Assembly (NCBI RefSeq): GCF_007567505.1
Contig: NZ_CP041783.1
Coordinates: 1,240,001 to 1,304,000, forward strand
Direction: 5' to 3'
Length of the DNA: 64,000 nt
Source of the DNA: Shewanella donghaensis
GTDB taxonomy: Bacteria; Pseudomonadota; Gammaproteobacteria; Enterobacterales; Shewanellaceae
This document shows, piece after piece, positions 57,747 through 64,000 of this stretch (the first letter of the stretch is position 1; each line of letters starts with the position of its first letter). A program made the position numbers and the translations under genes. The notes beneath the pieces were generated by a model. It did no database searches, was not told the DNA's origin, and saw only the letters and a list, made by a program, of their open reading frames with translations.

Positions 57747-57760
57747 CTTAACTCCAGGTA

Positions 57761-58144
57761 TTACTTAGCTTGCTTTGATTTGTACTCATCCAATGCTGCT
57801 TTGATAGCATCTTCAGCTAAAATTGAGCAATGGATTTTAACCGGTGGAAGCGCTAATTCTTCTGCGATATCAGCATTCTTAATGGTCGCTGCTTCTTCAA
57901 CAGTTTTACCTTTAACCCATTCAGTAACCAATGAGCTTGATGCAATTGCACTACCGCAACCATAAGTTTTGAATTTAGCATCTTCAATAATGCCATTCTC
58001 GCCTATTTTAAGTTGAAGCTTCATTACGTCACCACATGCTGGTGCGCCAACCATACCGGTTACCACTGAAGGGTCATTCTTATCAAATGAACCTACGTTA
58101 CGTGGGTTTTCATAATGTTCGATTACTTTTTCGCTGTAAGCCAT
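57761..58144 (-). CDS. iscU: Fe-S scaffold IscU
   Basis: A 127-residue scaffold. Three cluster cysteines: [20 protein letters not shown] and [11 protein letters not shown]. The LPPVK motif recognised by HscA is present ([12 protein letters not shown]). Length matches E. coli (128). Confidence 0.97.
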   Translation of the reverse strand: MAYSEKVIEHYENPRNVGSFDKNDPSVVTGMVGAPACGDVMKLQLKIGENGIIEDAKFKTYGCGSAIASSSLVTEWVKGKTVEEAATIKNADIAEELALPPVKIHCSILAEDAIKAALDEYKSKQAK

Positions 58145-58184
58145 AACAATTCTGCTCCATTTATCACTATCGATAAAAAATTAA

Positions 58185-59399
58185 TTAGTGGTGTGCCCAT
58201 TGAACTTGATCAAGGTCGATACCATCTTTAAACATTTCCCATAAAGGAGACATTTCACGTAATTTACCGATAGATTCATCAATTACTTTGATTGCATGCT
58301 CGATATCTTCATCAGTAGTGTAACGACCGATTGAGAAGCGGATTGAGCTGTGTGCCATTTCATCGTTCAGGCCAAGTGCACGTAGTACGTAGCTTGGTTC
58401 TAAACTTGCTGAAGTACATGCTGAACCAGATGATACGGCTAAATCTTTTAGTGCCATCATTAACGATTCGCCTTCAACAAAGTTGAAGCTGACGTTGAAG
58501 ATGCCACAGTAGCGTTGTTCCATATCACCATTAATGTAGGTTTCTTCGATATGTTTAACGCCATTCCATAACTTGTCACGTAGACGAAGAATACGGGCAT
58601 TGTCTTCAATCATGTCTTGCTTAGCGATAGCTGCTGCTTCACCAAGACCAACAAGTTGATGCGTAGCCAATGTACCACTACGCATTCCGCGTTCGTGTCC
58701 GCCACCATGCATTTGAGACTCTAGACGAATACGTGGTTTACGACGCACGTACAAAGCACCTACACCTTTTGGTCCGTACATTTTATGGCCAGATATTGAA
58801 ATCAGATCAACTTTAGTCGTTTTAACATCAATCGGTAATTTACCTGCACTTTGTGCAGCATCCATATGGAAGAAAATACCTTTTGAACGGCATAACTCGC
58901 CAATTGCGTTAATATCTTGAATAACACCAATTTCATTGTTTACGTGCATGATGCTCACTAATATCGTGTCATCACGCATTGCGTCTTCAATTACTGACAT
59001 TGCAATCAAACCATTCGGGCTAGGCTCAAGATAAGTCACCTCGTAGCCTTCACGTTCAAGTTGACGACAAACATCTAAAGTCGCTTTATGTTCTGTTTTA
59101 CTGGTGATGATGTGCTTGCCTTTCTTGTTATAGAAATGCGCAATACCTTTAATCGCCAGGTTACTTGATTCAGTAGCACCAGATGTGAATACAATTTCAC
59201 GGTGATCAGCGTTTAATAAGTCAGCCACTTGGTTACGAGCAATATCAACTGCTTCTTCGGCTTGCCAACCATAACGATGTGAACGAGATGCTGGGTTACC
59301 AAACACACCGTCCATTGTCATAAATTGAACCATCTTTTCTGCAACACGTTTGTCAACTGGCGTTGTTGCGGCATAATCTAAGTAGATAGGAAGCTTCAT
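58185..59399 (-). CDS. iscS: cysteine desulfurase IscS
   Basis: A 404-residue PLP enzyme supplying sulfur from cysteine. [19 protein letters not shown] is the E. coli-like start; the PLP lysine is in [12 protein letters not shown]; the catalytic Cys is in [21 protein letters not shown]. Ends with the C-terminal [17 protein letters not shown], as in E. coli. An ATG directly before the chosen one is equally readable; both follow GGAG. Confidence 0.97.
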   Translation of the reverse strand: MKLPIYLDYAATTPVDKRVAEKMVQFMTMDGVFGNPASRSHRYGWQAEEAVDIARNQVADLLNADHREIVFTSGATESSNLAIKGIAHFYNKKGKHIITSKTEHKATLDVCRQLEREGYEVTYLEPSPNGLIAMSVIEDAMRDDTILVSIMHVNNEIGVIQDINAIGELCRSKGIFFHMDAAQSAGKLPIDVKTTKVDLISISGHKMYGPKGVGALYVRRKPRIRLESQMHGGGHERGMRSGTLATHQLVGLGEAAAIAKQDMIEDNARILRLRDKLWNGVKHIEETYINGDMEQRYCGIFNVSFNFVEGESLMMALKDLAVSSGSACTSASLEPSYVLRALGLNDEMAHSSIRFSIGRYTTDEDIEHAIKVIDESIGKLREMSPLWEMFKDGIDLDQVQWAHH

Positions 59400-59478
59400 C
59401 ATACACTCCGTACTGAGTAACCCAAACGGGGCTACTAACAACGTACATATAAATAGTTATTGATACATGAACATAAAA

Positions 59479-59940
59479 TTACAAAGTAACTCTATGTTCC
59501 TTCTGCAATTCATCTTGCTTTATTGAGATAAATTGAACATCTCTTTTGTGCATTAATCCAGCAAGTGTAATGCCATCTAGAAAATCTGAAATTTGTTTAC
59601 TTAAGTCACCCCATAAAGAATGGGTAAGACAACGGGTGCCACTTTGGCAATTCCCTTTTCCCTGACAACGAGTAGCATCAACAGACTCGTCAACAGCATG
59701 CACGACCATGCCTACAGAGATATCATTGGCTTCTTGGCCAAGACGATAACCGCCTCCAGGACCACGAACACTAGATACAAGACCATTTTTACGAAGCTTA
59801 GCGAAGAGTTGCTCTAGATAGGAAAGCGATATTCCCTGTCTCTCAGAGATATCCGCTAAGGGAACTGGCCCGGTGGCTGAGTGAATAGCAACGTCTAGCA
59901 TAGCTGTCACTGCGTAGCGACCTTTTGATGTCAGTTTCAT
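59479..59940 (-). CDS. iscR: Fe-S-dependent regulator IscR
   Basis: A 153-residue Rrf2-family regulator. Winged HTH with [68 protein letters not shown]. The three cluster cysteines lie in [14 protein letters not shown] start at the ATG at 59940; a frame extension of six codons is not family-like. With its [2Fe-2S] cluster it represses its own operon, which begins at the boxes just upstream. Confidence 0.96.
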   Translation of the reverse strand: MKLTSKGRYAVTAMLDVAIHSATGPVPLADISERQGISLSYLEQLFAKLRKNGLVSSVRGPGGGYRLGQEANDISVGMVVHAVDESVDATRCQGKGNCQSGTRCLTHSLWGDLSKQISDFLDGITLAGLMHKRDVQFISIKQDELQKEHRVTL

Positions 59941-59979
59941 AACGTTATTTGCTCCCATAAACTATGGAGCAATTTCATC

Positions 59980-60029
59980 ATACCTGAGTAAACTAGTCAA
60001 GTATTTAACCTAGTAAATCACTCAAGTAT
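59980..60029 (-). promoter_or_regulatory. two adjoining IscR type-1 boxes at the iscR promoter
   Basis: Two 25-bp sites abut exactly: 59980-60004 (ATACTTGACT ... CTCAGGTAT on the minus strand) and 60005-60029 (ATACTTGAGT ... CTAGGTTAA). The first fits the IscR type-1 consensus ATASYYGACTRWWWYAGTCRRSTAT with about two mismatches; the second is weaker. They lie 40-90 bp upstream of iscR, like the paired sites at E. coli PiscR. Confidence 0.8.
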
Positions 60030-60191
60030 TATCTCTCGTTCGCAGCTAACAATTTAGGTCTTAATATTTTCACGGCTATTTAACCTTTTTATACAACAAG
60101 ATTCAATGCCAATAGCCTATAAATACGACTAATACGTAATAAATATTTCGTTATTTACAAAAATGCTATTTTAGATAAATCCAATAGCCCA

Positions 60192-60228
60192 AAAATAAAA
60201 AATCGACACTCATTAAATGGGTGTCGAT
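60192..60228 (-). terminator. terminator after cysE
   Basis: Stem ATCGACAC / GTGTCGAT with an 11-base loop, then TTTTTTATTTTT on the minus strand. It insulates the iscR promoter from cysE transcription. Confidence 0.9.
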
Positions 60229-60251
60229 TCAGTAAAGTTCAACCCTAAATT

Positions 60252-61073
60252 TTAAATACTGGGATCAAACTTATCAATTTCTTGTTTACGATTTTCAGCC
60301 GCTTCTTGCTCTGCTTCTGTAAAGTCATCGACATTCAACTCTGGCAGTTTTTCAGTGCACACTTCCCCACCCATTGATTGAACTGCTTGACAGATTTCTT
60401 GCACTTTAGAATCCATCAAATGCATATGGTCAAGCATTTGCCCGATGGCGCTCGCTACTGGATCAGGATTATCAGGCGATACTGCATACGCATCAAAACC
60501 ATACTTCTTAGCCATGGCGCTGCGTCTTTCTGTTTGCTCTTTAGACTGATCTGACGGCGTTGAAACTACTCGTCCGGGAATACCGACCACTGTCGTATCT
60601 TTAGCGACATCTTTAACAATTACAGAATTTGAACCGACTCTGGCACCGTCATGCATAGTAATAGGACCAAGAATTTGCGCGCCAGCACCTATCACCACAT
60701 TGTTTTCTAATGTGGGATGACGCTTACCGGCTTGCCAAGTCGTACCGCCCAAGGTAACACCATGGTAAAGGGTACAATCATCACCAATCTCAGCCGTTTC
60801 ACCAATGACCACGCCCATACCGTGGTCGATAAAGAATCTGCGACCAATAGTGGCACCAGGATGGATCTCTATCCCGGTTAACCAGCGAGAAAAAGTAGAT
60901 AGGCATCGCGAGAGCAAATGCCACTTCGCATTCCATAACTTATTGCTGATTCGGTGTATCCAAATCGCATGCATCCCAGGATAGTTTACTAATATTTCAA
61001 AACTACTGTTCGCCGCCGGATCACGGTGATAAATAGATTCAATATCTTCCTTCAATCGCGCTATCACGCCCAT
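60252..61073 (-). CDS. cysE: serine O-acetyltransferase
   Basis: A 273-residue left-handed beta-helix acetyltransferase that makes O-acetylserine, the precursor of cysteine. Hexapeptide-repeat region with [63 protein letters not shown] and [13 protein letters not shown]. The start resembles the shorter SAT form common near isc genes ([20 protein letters not shown]). ATG at 61073 follows AAGGA; an upstream TTG gives seven more residues. The C-terminal tail is acidic ([22 protein letters not shown]). It feeds cysteine to the neighbouring IscS. It is 22 bp from trmJ. Confidence 0.93.
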   Translation of the reverse strand: MGVIARLKEDIESIYHRDPAANSSFEILVNYPGMHAIWIHRISNKLWNAKWHLLSRCLSTFSRWLTGIEIHPGATIGRRFFIDHGMGVVIGETAEIGDDCTLYHGVTLGGTTWQAGKRHPTLENNVVIGAGAQILGPITMHDGARVGSNSVIVKDVAKDTTVVGIPGRVVSTPSDQSKEQTERRSAMAKKYGFDAYAVSPDNPDPVASAIGQMLDHMHLMDSKVQEICQAVQSMGGEVCTEKLPELNVDDFTEAEQEAAENRKQEIDKFDPSI

Positions 61074-61095
61074 GTCACAATCCTTAATACTCAAC

Positions 61096-61833
61096 TTATG
61101 AATCTTTGTTCTCGTCCGATTTTGCTACTTTCTTATCAATAGACGTCAATATGCCGCGCAGAATGTTCATTTCTGCACTTTCCACTCTGGCACGACTGAA
61201 CAAACGTTTAAGCTTAGTCATTATTTGGCCGGGATGGTTTTTTATAATGAAGTTTGTTTTAGTCAACGTTGATTCAAGGTGCACATAGAAACGTTGTAAG
61301 TCATCCGCAAGCGGATACTCTTCTTCGAATGTGGTTTTTTCATCTAATGCTAAATGTGCCATGCGGGTTTCGTAACAGATTATCTGTACTGCTTGGGCAA
61401 GATTCAATGAACTGTATTCAGGATTAGCCGGAATCGCTACGTGGTAATTACATTCCTGAAGCTCTTCATTACTTAAACCATGATTTTCACGGCCAAAGAC
61501 TATTGCTACCGGGCCTTTAATACTCTCAAGTGCCAGTTTTTCTCCGGCTTCTTTTGGCACTAACATTGGCCAGTCGAGTGTGCGGCTTCTTGCACTTGTT
61601 GCAATAACAAGACTACAGCCTTCAATAGCTTCGCTTAAAGAGTCAACAATAGTGACATCACGAATCAAATCTGCAGCGCCTGCGGCTAAAGCAATTGATT
61701 GACCATCTGGTTGAACTCGCGGCTCAGCCAAATATAAATTAGATAATCCCATGGTTTTCATGGCTCTTGCAGTAGAACCGATATTACCAGGATGTGAAGT
61801 ACCCACTAAAACTACGCGTATATTACTTAGCAT
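61096..61833 (-). CDS. trmJ: tRNA (cytidine/uridine-2'-O-)-methyltransferase TrmJ
   Basis: A 245-residue SPOUT-fold enzyme methylating the ribose of nucleotide 32 in t[47 protein letters not shown], and [16 protein letters not shown] are the SPOUT motifs. Length matches E. coli TrmJ (246). It is co-transcribed with cysE. The divergent suhB starts about 150 bp away, the usual trmJ-suhB arrangement. Confidence 0.95.
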   Translation of the reverse strand: MLSNIRVVLVGTSHPGNIGSTARAMKTMGLSNLYLAEPRVQPDGQSIALAAGAADLIRDVTIVDSLSEAIEGCSLVIATSARSRTLDWPMLVPKEAGEKLALESIKGPVAIVFGRENHGLSNEELQECNYHVAIPANPEYSSLNLAQAVQIICYETRMAHLALDEKTTFEEEYPLADDLQRFYVHLESTLTKTNFIIKNHPGQIMTKLKRLFSRARVESAEMNILRGILTSIDKKVAKSDENKDS

Positions 61834-61983
61834 GAAACTACTTTAATCCGTAAAAAACTATCTGCGGATAATAACACAAGCAGCAATTAATCCGATATAT
61901 GAAAATCTGCATTTGATATAACTGTTAAAAAGCGTATAATCATGCCGCTGATTTATTCGTTCTTTAACATCCAGGGGATTGCT

Positions 61984-62787
61984 ATGCATCCGATGCTGAC
62001 TATTGCCACGCGCGCTGCACGCGCCGCGGGCCAAACTATTATGCGCGCCTACACTGAACTCGACAACGTTGAGGTTGATTCAAAGGGTTTAAATGACTTT
62101 GTTACAAGTGTAGACAAGGAAGCTGAATCTAATATTACATACCAAATTCGTAAATCTTACCCAGATCATACGATTGTTGGCGAAGAAAACGGTGAAAACC
62201 GTGGTGACAACAAAGATTATGTATGGATTGTCGATCCTTTGGATGGTACCAATAACTTCGTTCGTGGTATCCCTCATTTCGCAGTATCTATCGCTGTTCA
62301 ATACAAAGGCAAAATTGAAGTTGCCGTTGTTTACGATCCTGTTCGTGAAGAATTATTCTCTGCTACACGTGGTAAAGGCGCTAAAGTAAACGATTTCCGT
62401 TTACGTGTAACTGACGTTAAAACACTTGAAGGTACTATTATTGGTACAGGCTTCCCATTCAAGGCACGTCAACACACAGAAACCTACATGAACATCCTAG
62501 GTACAGTATTCCCATTATGTGCTGACATTCGTCGTACAGGTTCTGCTGCACTTGATTTAGCTTATGTTGCTGCGGGCCGTTACGATGGTTTCTTTGAAAT
62601 CGGTCTTAAGCCATGGGACATCGCTGCTGGCGACCTAATTTGTCGTGAAGCTGGCGGTACGGTTACTGACTTTACTGGCAACCATAACTACATGACTTCA
62701 GGTAATGTTGTTGCAGGTTCTCCTAAAGTGACTTCAGAATTAGTTAAACTTATGCGCCCATTATTAAATGATGGCTTAAAGCGCTAA
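61984..62787 (+). CDS. suhB: inositol-1-monophosphatase SuhB
   Basis: A 267-residue Mg-dependent phosphatase, also a Nus-factor-associated rRNA-maturation protein in E. coli. Metal motifs: GEENGEN, WIVDPLDGTNNFVRGIPHFAVSIA, RRTGSAALDLAYVAAGRYDGFFE, WDIAAGDLICREAGG. MHPMLTIATRAARAAG is the E. coli start and length is identical. ATG at 61984 follows AGGGG. Confidence 0.96.
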   Translation: MHPMLTIATRAARAAGQTIMRAYTELDNVEVDSKGLNDFVTSVDKEAESNITYQIRKSYPDHTIVGEENGENRGDNKDYVWIVDPLDGTNNFVRGIPHFAVSIAVQYKGKIEVAVVYDPVREELFSATRGKGAKVNDFRLRVTDVKTLEGTIIGTGFPFKARQHTETYMNILGTVFPLCADIRRTGSAALDLAYVAAGRYDGFFEIGLKPWDIAAGDLICREAGGTVTDFTGNHNYMTSGNVVAGSPKVTSELVKLMRPLLNDGLKR

Positions 62788-62835
62788 TTCGATTTATGCC
62801 ATAAGCATTTCAGCTTAAAGCATAACCGAAAACAA

Positions 62836-62860
62836 GAGCCGCCTTTAGGGCGGCTTTTTT
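62836..62860 (+). terminator. terminator after suhB
   Basis: Stem GCCGCC / GGCGGC with a short loop (TTTA), followed by TTTTTT. Confidence 0.9.
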
Positions 62861-63016
62861 GTGCCTGTTTAACTAGCATATTCACAACTATAATTCCGTT
62901 AAAGTCCACATAAGCCATGATTATTTGGCTTTTTTGATCTAGATCACTCAGCAAAATCTCACCTAGCAGAATATACTGAATTATCAATTAAATTAATAAT
63001 AAGAGAATAAATCATT

Positions 63017-63424
63017 ATGCCACTCCCGATACTCCGCCAAATAGGGGTTAAGAGCCTCAAAGGTGTTGAACATATCGTTCTTTTCATTATTTCTCTGGCA
63101 ACCATCTTTGCTATTGGTGAAGAAGTATTGCATATGTTCGACATCAGAACGGTAGAACTCGCCGATTTGCTGCTGCTGTTTATTTATCTTGAAGTCTTGG
63201 CCATGGTGGTCAACTACCTAGAGTCAGGCAAGTTACCTATCCGCATGCCTTTATATATCGCTATAGTCGCGCTAGCGCGTTACTTAATTCTCGATATGAA
63301 AGATATGGATGACTGGCGCATTCTCGCAATTTCGCTCTCAACCATTGTGTTGGCTTCTACGGTCATTGTCATCCGATGGGGACAAATCAAACTGCCTTAT
63401 CCTCGCAGCAAAGATTTAGATTAA
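63017..63424 (+). CDS. psiE: PsiE-family inner-membrane protein
   Basis: A 135-residue protein of the PsiE family (phosphate-starvation-inducible). Four hydrophobic segments. Family blocks: LFIYLEVLAMVVNYLESGKLPIRMPLYIAIVALARYLILD. Molecular function is unknown in all species. Starts with MPLPILRQIGVKSLKG. No Pho box was recognised upstream. Confidence 0.9.
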   Translation: MPLPILRQIGVKSLKGVEHIVLFIISLATIFAIGEEVLHMFDIRTVELADLLLLFIYLEVLAMVVNYLESGKLPIRMPLYIAIVALARYLILDMKDMDDWRILAISLSTIVLASTVIVIRWGQIKLPYPRSKDLD

Positions 63425-63467
63425 ATTTAAGTAACGGATTCGTTTCTTTAACGTATATCAACAAACA

Positions 63468-63499
63468 AAGCGATAAGTCACTAACTTATCGCTTTTTTT
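63468..63499 (+). terminator. terminator after psiE
   Basis: Stem AAAGCGATAAGT / ACTTATCGCTTT with a short loop, then a run of T. Confidence 0.9.
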
Positions 63500-63568
63500 C
63501 CATATGTTGATTAAGATTAATTATATAGTCACTGGTACCAATGACGGATAAACGAAACAAGGAGTAAT

Positions 63569-63877
63569 GTGGTTATGTCGAATGAACCGACAGGGTTTGA
63601 AGAAAAGAGAACGTCGTTGAGGGTAGATATGGAAGCCGAGCGTATCTTGCTACATTGGATTGATGCTGACGGTGAGCCACATGAAGACGATGGTGTTTGT
63701 ATCGACTTAGCTCGTAAAGGAGTCTTAATTGACTATAAACGTGCATTTGCTTTGGGTGATTTAATCGCGATTACGTTTAATCACAATACCGAACAGCAAA
63801 ACACCATTAAAGGCCAAGTGTGCCGTTGTAATGAGTCGAATCCACAGAGTTATCATATTGCCATGCAGTTGCTTTAA
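63569..63877 (+). CDS. single-domain PilZ protein
   Basis: A 102-residue protein. EKRTSLRVDMEAE has the RxxxR c-di-GMP binding motif, and CIDLARKGVLID the second motif as DxAxxG instead of DxSxxG. Single-domain PilZ proteins act as c-di-GMP receptors for motility or biofilm functions. GTG at 63569 sits 4 bases after AAGGAG; the ATG two codons later is an alternative. The ParA-type gene follows 53 bp downstream on the same strand. Confidence 0.8.
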   Translation: MVMSNEPTGFEEKRTSLRVDMEAERILLHWIDADGEPHEDDGVCIDLARKGVLIDYKRAFALGDLIAITFNHNTEQQNTIKGQVCRCNESNPQSYHIAMQLL

Positions 63878-63930
63878 TTCAGATAAAACAGTGCAATATA
63901 AATAGCAAATCTTAACATTAAGGTGAGTCT

Positions 63931-64000
63931 ATGATTATATTAGTCGGCGGGGAAAAAGGCGGTAGCGGTAAAAGCTGTTTAGCACAAAACCTCGCGGTAT
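63931..64000 (+). CDS. ParA/MinD-type ATPase, N-terminal fragment
   Basis: Only 23 codons lie in the window: MIILVGGEKGGSGKSCLAQN and a few more. This is the deviant Walker A motif (GGEKGGSGKS) with the signature lysine of the ParA/MinD family. AGGTGA precedes the ATG. Whether it partitions DNA or positions another complex cannot be decided from this fragment. Confidence 0.75.
   Translation, partial: MIILVGGEKGGSGKSCLAQNLAV

Overview
The window reads as about 64 kb of chromosome from a marine-type gammaproteobacterium, most likely Shewanella or a close Alteromonadales relative. The evidence is the low-to-moderate GC, the gene content (two large TonB receptors, c-di-GMP proteins, a DUF4212/sodium-solute symporter pair) and conserved blocks (ybaN-apt-dnaX-ybaB, recR-htpG-adk-gsk, iscRSUA-hscBA-fdx with cysE-trmJ-suhB). 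I see no phage, transposon, plasmid or CRISPR. The assignment comes from recognised proteins and gene order, not from a search.

Layout. 0-6 kb: the end of a QueD-like gene, a BaeSR-type two-component system (minus strand) divergent from two small proline-rich proteins, and a PAS-PAS-GGDEF-EAL protein. 6-12.5 kb: a complete rRNA operon on the minus strand (16S, tRNA-Ile, tRNA-Ala, 23S, 5S) with two promoters, boxA sites and two terminators inside a duplicated module. 13-20 kb: gmhB, a GntR regulator with a FabH-like synthase, then an exonuclease, a cNMP/CBS/DUF294 protein and a two-subunit symporter. 20-28 kb: a membrane diguanylate cyclase, a lipase-like hydrolase, nadE, gsk, adk. 28-39 kb: cnoX-htpG-recR, a roughly 2.5-kb accessory segment (XRE regulator with membrane partner, GFA protein, DUF3127 SSB-like protein), then ybaB-dnaX-apt-ybaN. 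39-42 kb: an hvfABC (bufferin-type) RiPP operon. 42-50 kb: dusC, a DksA-like zinc-finger protein, two paralogous TonB receptors. 50-54 kb: ndk, TetR, a secreted amidohydrolase, an exported RidA, a GFA protein. 54-63 kb: the ISC iron-sulfur operon, cysE, trmJ, divergent suhB. 63-64 kb: psiE, a PilZ protein and the start of a ParA-type ATPase.

Most notable points: (1) an HvfA/bufferin precursor with ten EGKCG motifs, its DUF692 (MNIO) enzyme and DUF2063 partner, with a hairpin between precursor and enzyme genes that probably sets their ratio; (2) a DUF3127 OB-fold protein ending in the SSB-type tip DDIPF, lying between ybaB and recR, which are normally adjacent; (3) a dnaX gene with an enlarged linker that keeps an in-frame A-AAA-AAG slippery site and an upstream Shine-Dalgarno-like stimulator; (4) a degenerate extra 5S-end/terminator module behind the rRNA operon; (5) a heat-shock promoter before htpG and two abutting IscR-type boxes before iscR. 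Housekeeping assignments are firm; functions of accessory proteins are inferred from family membership and context.
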